From: Acidobacteriota bacterium
GTDB taxonomy: Bacteria > Acidobacteriota > Polarisedimenticolia > J045
Length of the DNA: 8,301 bases
Direction of reading: 5' to 3'
Assembly: GCA_027064265.1 (NCBI GenBank)
Contig: JAMOQA010000476.1
Span: forward strand, 1 to 8,301
Part shown: positions 1 through 6,036 of the stretch, one piece after another
Numbering within the stretch: position 1 is the first letter of the stretch
Layout: every line of letters begins with the position of its first letter
Program-made: the position numbers and the translations under genes
The notes under the pieces: model-generated
Database searches by the model: none
What the model was told of the DNA's origin: nothing
The model's input: only the letters and a program-made list of their open reading frames with translations

Positions 1-1
1 C

Positions 2-283
2 CTGGGCCGGAACTTCCGGGTTCGCGGCGGGGAGATCGACATCGTTGCCCGCGACGGGGAGGCGCTGGTCTTCGTCGAGGTCCGGTCCCGGCGCGAGGGA
101 AGCCCCTGGTCCCCCGAGGCGTCCGTCGATCGGCGCAAGCAGGCACGGATCGCCCGGGCGGCGGCCGCCTGGCTGCGCCGGCACGGCGGGGCGGACCTGC
201 CCTGCCGGTTCGACGTGGTCGCGGTCCGGGTGGGGCGGGAGAGGCTGCGGATCCACCACGTGAAGGGGGCGTTCACCCTCTGA
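2..283 (+). CDS. yraN: YraN/UPF0102 family nuclease-like protein (5' partial)
   Basis: The frame open from base 2 encodes 93 residues before TGA at 281-283; the start lies before the window. The visible part begins LGRNFRVRGGEIDIVARDG and continues with LVFVEVRSR, the two hallmark blocks of the YraN/UPF0102 family, a restriction-endonuclease-like fold (GEID acid plus E-V-K/R catalytic strand). A basic helix follows (RRKQARIARAAAAWL) and then the family's FDVVAV strand near the C-terminus. Full members are about 115-130 residues, so some 25-35 N-terminal residues are missing. The lysine of the usual VEVK motif is Arg here, a common substitution to my knowledge. The cellular role of the family is poorly defined; an archaic Holliday-junction resolvase-like nuclease fold is the usual inference. 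The 3' end overlaps the convergent methyltransferase gene by 11 bp. Family assignment is firm, function is not. Confidence 0.88.
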   Translation: MGRNFRVRGGEIDIVARDGEALVFVEVRSRREGSPWSPEASVDRRKQARIARAAAAWLRRHGGADLPCRFDVVAVRVGRERLRIHHVKGAFTL

Positions 284-884
284 GCCCGTCCCCGGGACCC
301 GGTTTCCGGGCCTCGATCTCCAGGTGGAAGCGCTTGCGCTCGAGGACCGCCACATCGAGGCCCGCCTCCCCGAGCAGGGCCGCGAGGGTGGCTGCGGGCA
401 GGATCAGGCTGCCCATCCCGGCGAGCCGTTCGAGGACCGCCGTCAGCCGGCCCGTTGCCGTTTCCGGGTCGGGCTCGTGGAGGAGGAGCCGTCCGCCGGG
501 GGCGAGGACCCGCGCCGCCTCCCGGAGGCTCCGGGGGATCTCGGGCACGTGGTGGAGGGCGTCGACCACGACGACCGCGTCGAACGAGGCGTCGCGGAAG
601 GGGAGGGCATGGGCCGACCCGGCGACGGCGGAAAGGCCCCGCCGCCGGGCCCGCCGGACCATCGGCAGGGACGGGTCGAGCACGACCGGCCGCATGCCCA
701 GGCGGGCCAGGTGCACGGACAGTCGGCCGGTCGCTCCCCCGAGGTCGAGGACCCGCCGCCCGCGCCCGGGGCCCAGGCGACGGAGCACGTCCCGGAGGGC
801 CCAGCGGCCCATCAGGAGGTCCCAGGCGGGGGCCGTGACGTCGAACAGGAAGTTGCGCGGGCGATGGGTGGGAATGCGCGTCAT
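273..884 (-). CDS. class I SAM-dependent methyltransferase (Methyltransf_11 type)
   Basis: 203 residues. The glycine-rich SAM-binding motif I is VLDLGGATGRLS (45-56), followed by the acidic residue ending strand 2 (VVLD, D70), a motif of the LPFRDASFDAVVVVDALHHV type (94-113) and the post-motif ARVLAPGGRLLLHEPDP (124-140). This is the layout of UbiE/Methyltransf_11 enzymes, which move a methyl group from SAM to a small molecule. The substrate cannot be told. The N-terminus (NFLFDVTAPAWDLLMGRWAL) resembles the region before motif I in quinone/lipid-type methyltransferases. The frame is open much further upstream, to base 1448, but that extension is antisense to the HD-domain gene. I chose the ATG at 884 because CTCC/GGAGG (plus-strand 895-899) sits 10 nt upstream and homology starts there. 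It is divergent from the downstream operon, so probably not part of it. Confidence 0.85.
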   Translation of the reverse strand: MTRIPTHRPRNFLFDVTAPAWDLLMGRWALRDVLRRLGPGRGRRVLDLGGATGRLSVHLARLGMRPVVLDPSLPMVRRARRRGLSAVAGSAHALPFRDASFDAVVVVDALHHVPEIPRSLREAARVLAPGGRLLLHEPDPETATGRLTAVLERLAGMGSLILPAATLAALLGEAGLDVAVLERKRFHLEIEARKPGPGDGLRG

Positions 885-950
885 TGGGCCTTGGCCTCCG
901 GGAGAAGAGACGGGTAATCTTACCGGCCACCACCGGAAGGAGAACCGACG
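885..950. promoter_or_regulatory. divergent intergenic region with candidate operator/promoter
   Basis: This 66-bp spacer lies between the start codons of the methyltransferase (minus) and the HD-domain gene (plus), and is the only gap here large enough to hold a promoter for the operon. At 911-926 it has a near-perfect inverted repeat, CGGGTAA-TC-TTACCGG: seven-base arms with one mismatch, of which the inner five bases pair perfectly. On the plus strand TTGGCC (891-896) and TAATCT (915-920) are 18 bp apart and loosely fit a sigma70 promoter. On the minus strand TAAGAT overlaps the same palindrome. A regulator binding there could control both directions. The inverted repeat is seen directly; promoter and operator roles are inferred and weak. 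Confidence 0.35.
936..942 (+). promoter_or_regulatory. Shine-Dalgarno of the HD-domain gene
   Basis: AAGGAGA lies 8 nt before the ATG at 951, a near-ideal ribosome binding site. It fixes the start of the first gene of the operon and excludes the longer reading in another frame that crosses this region. Confidence 0.7.
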
Positions 951-1493
951 ATGAGCGACGCCGTCCGCCGCCTCTGGCCCGAACTGGACTGGATCTCCGA
1001 CCCCGACCTCAGGGCGAAAGTCGAGCGCACATGGGAGCTCGCCCTCGAGCGCAGCCCGCTCTCCCCGGAGGACCTGGAGCGGATCCCGTTCACGCTCCTC
1101 GTGCCGGACTGCCCGGTCACCTTCATGGAGCACAAGCGCTGCGTCGTCCACATCGCCCGGAAGTCCGCCGAGGCGATGCGGGAGTTCATGGGGAAGTTCC
1201 TGCCGATCGACATGGACGTGGTCATCGCCGGGGCGATCCTGGCCGACGTCGGCAAGCTCCTCGAGTACGAGATCGTGGATGGAGAGGCCCGCCAGAGCAT
1301 GCGGGGGAAGTACCTGCGCCACCCGTTCACCGGCGTGGCCCTGGCGATGGAGTGCGGCGTGCCCGACGCGGTCTGCCACGTCATCGCCGCCCACGCCGGC
1401 GAGGGAAACATGGTGAAGCGCAGCGTGGAGGCGACGATCGTCCACCACGCGGACTTCATGAGCTTCCTGCCCTTCAAGGAGAGCCTGCGATGA
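951..1493 (+). CDS. HD-domain protein with incomplete HD dyad
   Basis: 180 residues, first gene of the operon. The pattern of an HD-superfamily metal-dependent phosphohydrolase is recognisable: a first His on a helix (H61 in FMEHKRCVVHIA), the ILADVGKLLEYE segment (96-107) where most members have L-H-D-[IV]-G-K, a third-position His (H124, YLRHPFTG), H148 (IAAHAGEG) and a last Asp (D168, HHADFM). At the dyad the codon 1242-1244 is GCC, so the metal-binding His is replaced by Ala98 while Asp99 and the following VGK are kept. Activity as a standard HD hydrolase is therefore doubtful, unless a nearby His substitutes. No membrane segment or second domain is seen. Its stop overlaps the next start by 4 bp (ATGA), so it is probably translationally coupled to the PrpD-like gene. 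That tight link suggests a role tied to the tricarboxylate enzymes, but I cannot name one. Confidence 0.78.
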   Translation: MSDAVRRLWPELDWISDPDLRAKVERTWELALERSPLSPEDLERIPFTLLVPDCPVTFMEHKRCVVHIARKSAEAMREFMGKFLPIDMDVVIAGAILADVGKLLEYEIVDGEARQSMRGKYLRHPFTGVALAMECGVPDAVCHVIAAHAGEGNMVKRSVEATIVHHADFMSFLPFKESLR

Positions 1494-2863
1494 GCACGAT
1501 CACCGAGAAGATGGCCCGCTGGGCCGCCGACCTCAGGTTCGAGGACCTGTCCCCGGAGGCCGTCCGGGAGGCGAAGCGGTTCCTTCTCGATTCCCTCGGG
1601 TGCGCCCTCGGGGGGTACACCAAGCACGACGTCGAGATCGCCCTGGGCGTGCTCGAGGAATGTGCCGGCGAAGGCCCGGCGACGGTGATCGGGACCGGGA
1701 AGCGGCTCGACCCGGTCTCGGCGTCGCTGGCGAACGCCCTGATGGTCCGGGTGATGGACTACAACGACATCTACTGGCAGCAGGACCCGTCCCATCCCTC
1801 GGACATCATCCCGGCGGCGATGGCCTGCGGCGAGCGGGCGGGCGGCGACGGCAAGGAGCTGATCGTCGGGATCGTGCTCGGGCACGAGTTCGAGATGCGG
1901 CTGTGCGAGATCGCGTTCCCCGGCATCCGGGAGCGCGGCTGGCACCATGCGACCCTCACGGCGTTCGCCGCCCCGATCGTCGCGGGGCGGATGCTCCACC
2001 TCGACTGGGAGAAGATCCAGCACGCGATCGGGATCTCCGGCAGCCGCCACGCGACCCTCGGGGCGGTGACCGCCGGCAAGCTGACGATGATGAAGAACAC
2101 CGTCGACCCGATGGCGACCCAGTCCGGCGTCCTCGCCGCTCTCCTCGCCGAGAAGGGGTACACCGGCCCCGAGCACGTGATCGACGGCAAGGAGGGGCTC
2201 GTTCACTGCCTCGGGCCGGAGTGGAAGCTGGACATCCTGGTTGACGGGCTCGGCGAGTCGTGGCGCATCACCCGGTGCGGGATGAAGGCGTTCCCCACCG
2301 AGGCGCTGACCCATACGCCGATCTCGGCGGTGCTCGACCTGGTGCGGGAGCACGACCTCGCGCCGGAACGGGTGAAGAAGGTGATCATCCGGTCCCTCGC
2401 CCGCGCGGCCGACATCCTCGCCGATCCGAGCAAGTACGACCCGCGGAGCAAGGAGACGGCGGACCACTCGCTGCCCTACGTGATCGCGGCGGCCCTGGTC
2501 GACCGGAACGTCACGCCGGCGGCCTTCACGCCGGAACGGATCATGGACCCGGTGATCCGGGAGCAGCTCCACAAGGTGGAGGTGGTCGCGGACCCGGAGA
2601 TCGAGAAGGTCTTCCCCGAGCTGCAGCGGGTCCACGTGACGATCGAGACGACGGACGGCCAGCGCTACGAGAAGCAGCTCGACTACCCGAAGGGTGACCC
2701 GCGCAACCCGCTGACGGACGAGGAGATCGAGGAGAAGTTCGACGCCCTCGCGGCGCCGGTGCTCTCGGCGGAACGCCGGGCGAAGCTCAAGGAGGCGGTC
2801 TGGAACCTCGAGAACCTCGGGTCGATCAGCGAGCTGATGGTGCTCTGCGCGAAGGATCTCTGA
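1490..2863 (+). CDS. MmgE/PrpD family protein (2-methylcitrate dehydratase-like)
   Basis: 457 residues, the usual family length (450-490). Family marks are the N-terminal helix SPEAVREAKRFLLDSLGCAL (21-40), the active-site block MDYNDIYWQQDPSHPSDIIP (89-108) with the conserved SHPSD, GWHHATLTAFAA (150-161), the basic MMKNTVDPMATQSGVLAALL region (200-219, K202) and CGMKAFPTEA (263-272, K266) before a C-terminal lid domain. Relatives are 2-methylcitrate dehydratase PrpD, cis-aconitate decarboxylase (IRG1/CAD) and iminodisuccinate epimerase; all act on citrate- or aconitate-like acids in the cytosol. The aconitase gene next door favours dehydration of a tricarboxylate or isomer handling, but decarboxylation cannot be excluded. 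The start at 1490 is supported by AAGGAG at 1476-1481 and the ATGA overlap with the previous stop. The frame is open upstream to 884, but that part is antisense-like noise over the HD gene. Confidence 0.88.
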   Translation: MSTITEKMARWAADLRFEDLSPEAVREAKRFLLDSLGCALGGYTKHDVEIALGVLEECAGEGPATVIGTGKRLDPVSASLANALMVRVMDYNDIYWQQDPSHPSDIIPAAMACGERAGGDGKELIVGIVLGHEFEMRLCEIAFPGIRERGWHHATLTAFAAPIVAGRMLHLDWEKIQHAIGISGSRHATLGAVTAGKLTMMKNTVDPMATQSGVLAALLAEKGYTGPEHVIDGKEGLVHCLGPEWKLDILVDGLGESWRITRCGMKAFPTEALTHTPISAVLDLVREHDLAPERVKKVIIRSLARAADILADPSKYDPRSKETADHSLPYVIAAALVDRNVTPAAFTPERIMDPVIREQLHKVEVVADPEIEKVFPELQRVHVTIETTDGQRYEKQLDYPKGDPRNPLTDEEIEEKFDALAAPVLSAERRAKLKEAVWNLENLGSISELMVLCAKDL

Positions 2864-2877
2864 GCGGGGAGGCCGAG

Positions 2878-4836
2878 ATGGGCCAGACGATCGCCGAGAA
2901 GATCGCCCAGGCGCACATGACCGCCGGTCCGCGGGACCGGGAGGTGCGTGCCGGCGACTTCGTCACCGTGCGGCCGAAGCACGTGATGACCCACGACAAC
3001 ACCGCCGCGGTGATGAAGAAGTTCCGGGGGCTCGGCATCCCCCGGGTCCACGATCCGCGCCAGCCGGTCTTCGCCCTCGACCACGACATCCAGAACGTCT
3101 CGGCGAAGAACCTGGCGAAGTACGCCTCGATCGAGGCGTTCGCCCGGGAGCAGGGGATCGACTTCTGGCCGGCGGGTACCGGGATCGGGCACCAGGTGAT
3201 GCTGGAGCAGGGGTACGTCACCCCCGGTTCCCTCGTCGTCGCCTCGGACAGCCACTCGAACATGTACGGGGCGGTGGGTGCCCTCGGCACGCCGGTCGTC
3301 CGGACCGACGCCGCGGCCATCTGGGCCTCCGGTGAGACCTGGTGGCAGGTGCCACGGACGGTCCAGGTCGTCCTCGAGGGGAAGCTCCGGGAGGGAGTGA
3401 CGGGGAAGGACGTCATCCTCGCCCTCTGCCGGCTCTACGCCTCGGGCGAGGCGCTGAACGCCGCCGTCGAGTTCACCGGTCCGGGTGTCGCCGAGCTCTC
3501 GATCGACGCCCGCATGACGATCGCCAACATGACCACCGAGTGGGGCGCCCTCACCGGCTGGTTCCCGGTGGACGAGCGGACCATCGCGTGGTTCCGGGAG
3601 CGGCTGGCGGTCCTCGAGAAGACCGGGCGCCGGCCCTTCACCGCCGAGGACATCGCGCGCTGGGAGGAGAACCCGCCGGCGCCGGACCCGGATGCCCACT
3701 ATGCCGCCCGGATCGTCCTCGACCTCGGGGAGGTGGTTCCCCACGTCGCCGGGCCCGACACCGTCCAGGCCGGCGCCCCGCTGCCGGAGGTCGCCCGGGA
3801 GGAGATCCCCGTCGACCGGGCGTACATCCTCTCCTGTGTCAACTCCCGTCTCGAGGACCTCGCGGCGGCGGCCCGGGTGCTCGCCGGGAAGAAGGCGAAG
3901 GCACGCCTCTACGTCGCCGCCGCCAGCCGCGAGATCCAGGCGGAGGCGGAACGCCGGGGGATCTGGAAGACCCTCAAGGAGGCGGGCGCCGTCATGTTGC
4001 CGCCCGCCTGCGGGCCCTGCATCGGGCTCGGGGTCGGGCTCCTCGAGGCCGGCGAGGTCGGGATCTCGGCGACCAACCGGAACTTCAAGGGCCGGATGGG
4101 TTCCCGGGACGCCCGCTGCTACCTGGCGAGCCCGGCGGTGGTCGCCGCCTCGGCCCTGGCCGGCAGGATCACCGGTCCCGGAGAGTGGGAGGACCGCGAG
4201 CCCGCCCGGCGGATCGAGACCTTCGAGGAGCCCGCGCGGGAAGGGGCGAAGGTGGAGATCCTGCCCGGGTTCCCGGAGCGGGTCCTCGGCAGGCTCGTCT
4301 TCCTGCCCCAGGACAACCTCAACACCGACGGGATCTACGGGAAGGACTACACCTACCGCGAGGACATGACCCGGGAGGAGATGGCCCGGGTGGTGATGGA
4401 GAACTACGATCCCGAGTTCGCGGCGAAGACCGCCGAGGGAGACGTCCTCGTCGGCGGGTTCAACTTCGGCACCGGGTCGAGCCGCGAGCAGGCGGTGACG
4501 GCGCTCCAGGCGAAGGGAATCGCCCTGGTGATCGCGGCCGGCTTCTCCCAGACGTACCTGAGGAACGCGTTCAACAACGGCTTCGCCTGCATCGTCCAGC
4601 CCGACCTGGTGGCCGCCCTCCGGGAGCGGTTCGCGGACCGGGTCGCGGCCGGTGAGCGGACGATCGTCCCCGGCGACGAGATCGAGGTCGATTTCGCCGC
4701 CGGCGTCGTCCGCTGGGACGGGAAGGAGTGGCCGTTCCCCGCCCTCTCCGAGGTGCCGCAGGCGCTGGTCGTCGCGGGCGGGGTGGAGAACCTCGTGAAG
4801 CAGAAACTCGCCGCGGGCGGGAACCAGGAGGGGTGA
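2878..4836 (+). CDS. single-chain aconitase family hydro-lyase, homoaconitase (Lys4)-like
   Basis: 652 residues with the LeuC-like large part (about 1-435) and LeuD-like swivel part (about 465-645) in one chain. The 4Fe-4S ligands are C320 (SCVNSR), C378 and C381 (ACGPCIG). Catalytic blocks are LDHD (67-70), SDSHSN (123-128), NMTTEWGA (217-224), NRNFKGRMGS (400-409) and GSSREQA (533-539). The reaction type is dehydration/rehydration that shifts a hydroxyl between adjacent carbons of a di- or tricarboxylate. NMTTEWGALTG, ISATNRNFKGRMGS and the swivel loop NLNTDGIYGKDYTYR (480-494) recall fungal homoaconitase rather than bacterial AcnA/AcnB or LeuC/LeuD, from my memory of those families. Substrate could be homoaconitate, aconitate or a methylated relative. 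GGGGAGG at 2866-2872 supports the start; only 14 bp separates it from the PrpD-like gene. One deviation: Val321 in the usual SCTNSR motif. Confidence 0.9.
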   Translation: MGQTIAEKIAQAHMTAGPRDREVRAGDFVTVRPKHVMTHDNTAAVMKKFRGLGIPRVHDPRQPVFALDHDIQNVSAKNLAKYASIEAFAREQGIDFWPAGTGIGHQVMLEQGYVTPGSLVVASDSHSNMYGAVGALGTPVVRTDAAAIWASGETWWQVPRTVQVVLEGKLREGVTGKDVILALCRLYASGEALNAAVEFTGPGVAELSIDARMTIANMTTEWGALTGWFPVDERTIAWFRERLAVLEKTGRRPFTAEDIARWEENPPAPDPDAHYAARIVLDLGEVVPHVAGPDTVQAGAPLPEVAREEIPVDRAYILSCVNSRLEDLAAAARVLAGKKAKARLYVAAASREIQAEAERRGIWKTLKEAGAVMLPPACGPCIGLGVGLLEAGEVGISATNRNFKGRMGSRDARCYLASPAVVAASALAGRITGPGEWEDREPARRIETFEEPAREGAKVEILPGFPERVLGRLVFLPQDNLNTDGIYGKDYTYREDMTREEMARVVMENYDPEFAAKTAEGDVLVGGFNFGTGSSREQAVTALQAKGIALVIAAGFSQTYLRNAFNNGFACIVQPDLVAALRERFADRVAAGERTIVPGDEIEVDFAAGVVRWDGKEWPFPALSEVPQALVVAGGVENLVKQKLAAGGNQEG

Positions 4837-4840
4837 GACG

Positions 4841-6025
4841 ATGGCGAAGTACACCGTGGTGGCAATGCCCGGCGACGGGATCGGCAAGGTCGTGCTCCCG
4901 GAGGCGATCCGCGTCCTCGACGCGGTCGGCTTCGACGCGGAGTACGTGCACGCGGACATCGGCTGGGAGTTCTGGGTGAAGGAGGGGAACCCCCTGCCGG
5001 AGCGGACCGTCGAGCTGCTCGCCGAGCACAAGCTCGGGCTCTTCGGCGCGATCACCAGCAAGCCGAAGGCCGAGGCGGCGAAGGAGCTGGACCCCGCCCT
5101 GCGGGACAAGGGGTACGTCTACTTCTCCCCGATCGTCGGGATGCGCCAGCGGTTCAACCTGGACGTCTGCATCCGGCCCTGCCGCTCCTTCAAGGGGAAC
5201 CCGCTGAACTTCATCCGGCGGACCGCGGACGGCGGGTTCGAGGAGCCGCCGGTGGACGCGGTGATCTTCCGCCAGAACACCGAGGGGCTCTACGCCGGCG
5301 TCGAGTGGACCGACCCGCCCGAGGTGGTGCGCAAGGCCCTCGAGACCCACCCGAAGTTCGAGCGCTTCAAGGACGTCCCGGGCGAGGACCTGGCGCTCTC
5401 GGTGCGGATCTTCACCCGCCGGGCCTGCCGCCGGATCCTCACCGCCGCCTTCCAGTACGCGAAGAAGCACGGCTACCGCTCCGTGACGGTCTGCGAGAAG
5501 CCGAACGTGCTGCGGGAGACCTCCGGGATGATGGAGGAGGTCGCCCGGGAGGTGCGGAAGGACTTCCCGGAGATCGAGCTCTGGTCGACGAACATCGACG
5601 CCCAGATGATGTGGCTGACCAAGAACCCGGAGGACTACGGGGTGATCGTCGCCGGCAACCTGTTCGGTGACATCGTCTCCGACGCCTTTGCCGGGCTGGT
5701 CGGCGGGCTCGGGTTCGCCTGCTCGGGCAACATCGGCGACGAGGTCGCCGTCTTCGAGCCGACCCACGGCTCGGCGCCGAAGTACGCCGAGCTCGACCCG
5801 CCGATCGTCAACCCGATCGCGATGATCCTCTCCGCCGCGATGCTCCTCGACCACGTCGGCGAGGAGGAGAAAGCGAAGCGGGTGCGGGACGCGATCGGGG
5901 CCGTGATCGCCGAGGGGAAGGTCCGGACCTACGACATGATGAAGCTCCCGGGCGGTCCGGAAGCGATCTCCCGCGGCGCGGCCACGACGACGCAGATGAC
6001 GGACGCGATCATCGCGAACCTGTGA
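4841..6025 (+). CDS. isocitrate/isopropylmalate family dehydrogenase, NADP-type signature
   Basis: 394 residues. This is a beta-decarboxylating dehydrogenase that oxidises a 2-hydroxy acid at C2 and releases the beta-carboxylate as CO2 (or the reverse reductive carboxylation), in the cytosol. The expected catalytic set is present: MRQRFNLDVCIRP (101-113) with substrate arginines R102 and R112, R144, NTEGLYAG with Y151, K220 (CEKPNVL), D253 (NIDA), D277 and D281 (GDIVSD). The cofactor loop HGSAPKYAELD (309-319) has Lys314-Tyr315, the pair found in NADP-dependent isocitrate dehydrogenases of E. coli and Thermus, where NAD enzymes have Asp-Ile/Val. Isocitrate or homoisocitrate are the likeliest substrates given the aconitase before it. 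AGGAGGGG (4826-4833), inside the end of the aconitase gene, is its ribosome site; the intergenic gap is 4 bp. Confidence 0.9.
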   Translation: MAKYTVVAMPGDGIGKVVLPEAIRVLDAVGFDAEYVHADIGWEFWVKEGNPLPERTVELLAEHKLGLFGAITSKPKAEAAKELDPALRDKGYVYFSPIVGMRQRFNLDVCIRPCRSFKGNPLNFIRRTADGGFEEPPVDAVIFRQNTEGLYAGVEWTDPPEVVRKALETHPKFERFKDVPGEDLALSVRIFTRRACRRILTAAFQYAKKHGYRSVTVCEKPNVLRETSGMMEEVAREVRKDFPEIELWSTNIDAQMMWLTKNPEDYGVIVAGNLFGDIVSDAFAGLVGGLGFACSGNIGDEVAVFEPTHGSAPKYAELDPPIVNPIAMILSAAMLLDHVGEEEKAKRVRDAIGAVIAEGKVRTYDMMKLPGGPEAISRGAATTTQMTDAIIANL

Positions 6026-6027
6026 GC

Positions 6028-6033
6028 GAGGGA
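6028..6033 (+). promoter_or_regulatory. Shine-Dalgarno deciding the citDE start
   Basis: GAGGGA lies just before ATG 6037. The earlier in-frame GTG at 6022 overlaps the dehydrogenase stop by 4 bp (GTGA) but has no purine-rich sequence at a useful distance. The ATG is therefore preferred, though a coupled GTG start cannot be ruled out; it would add five residues. Confidence 0.5.
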
Positions 6034-6036
6034 ACC

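Noticed and set aside
298..310. Short hairpin CCCGG-TTT-CCGGG as a terminator for the yraN-like gene
   Set aside because: The stem has only five base pairs, no T tract follows on either strand, and it lies in the methyltransferase coding sequence. Such GC palindromes are expected by chance here.
885..1448. N-terminal extension of the methyltransferase frame upstream of ATG 884
   Set aside because: The extra sequence is antisense to the HD gene and shows no methyltransferase homology. The ATG at 884 has its own ribosome binding site and begins the conserved part.
884..1489. N-terminal extension of the PrpD-like frame (about 200 extra residues)
   Set aside because: It overlaps the HD-domain gene in another frame and is Arg/Gly/Pro-rich without motifs. 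The start at 1490 gives the normal family length and has a good Shine-Dalgarno.
920..2635. Minus-strand open frame of 571 codons over the HD and PrpD-like genes
   Set aside because: Same compositional artefact: no recognisable motif, while the plus strand carries firm family motifs.
2683..5109. Very long minus-strand open frame (808 codons) across the aconitase and dehydrogenase genes
   Set aside because: Its predicted protein is low-complexity, rich in Arg, Gly, Pro, Asp and His, and has no domain motif; it is antisense to two clearly conserved enzymes. High GC makes such stop-free shadow frames common.
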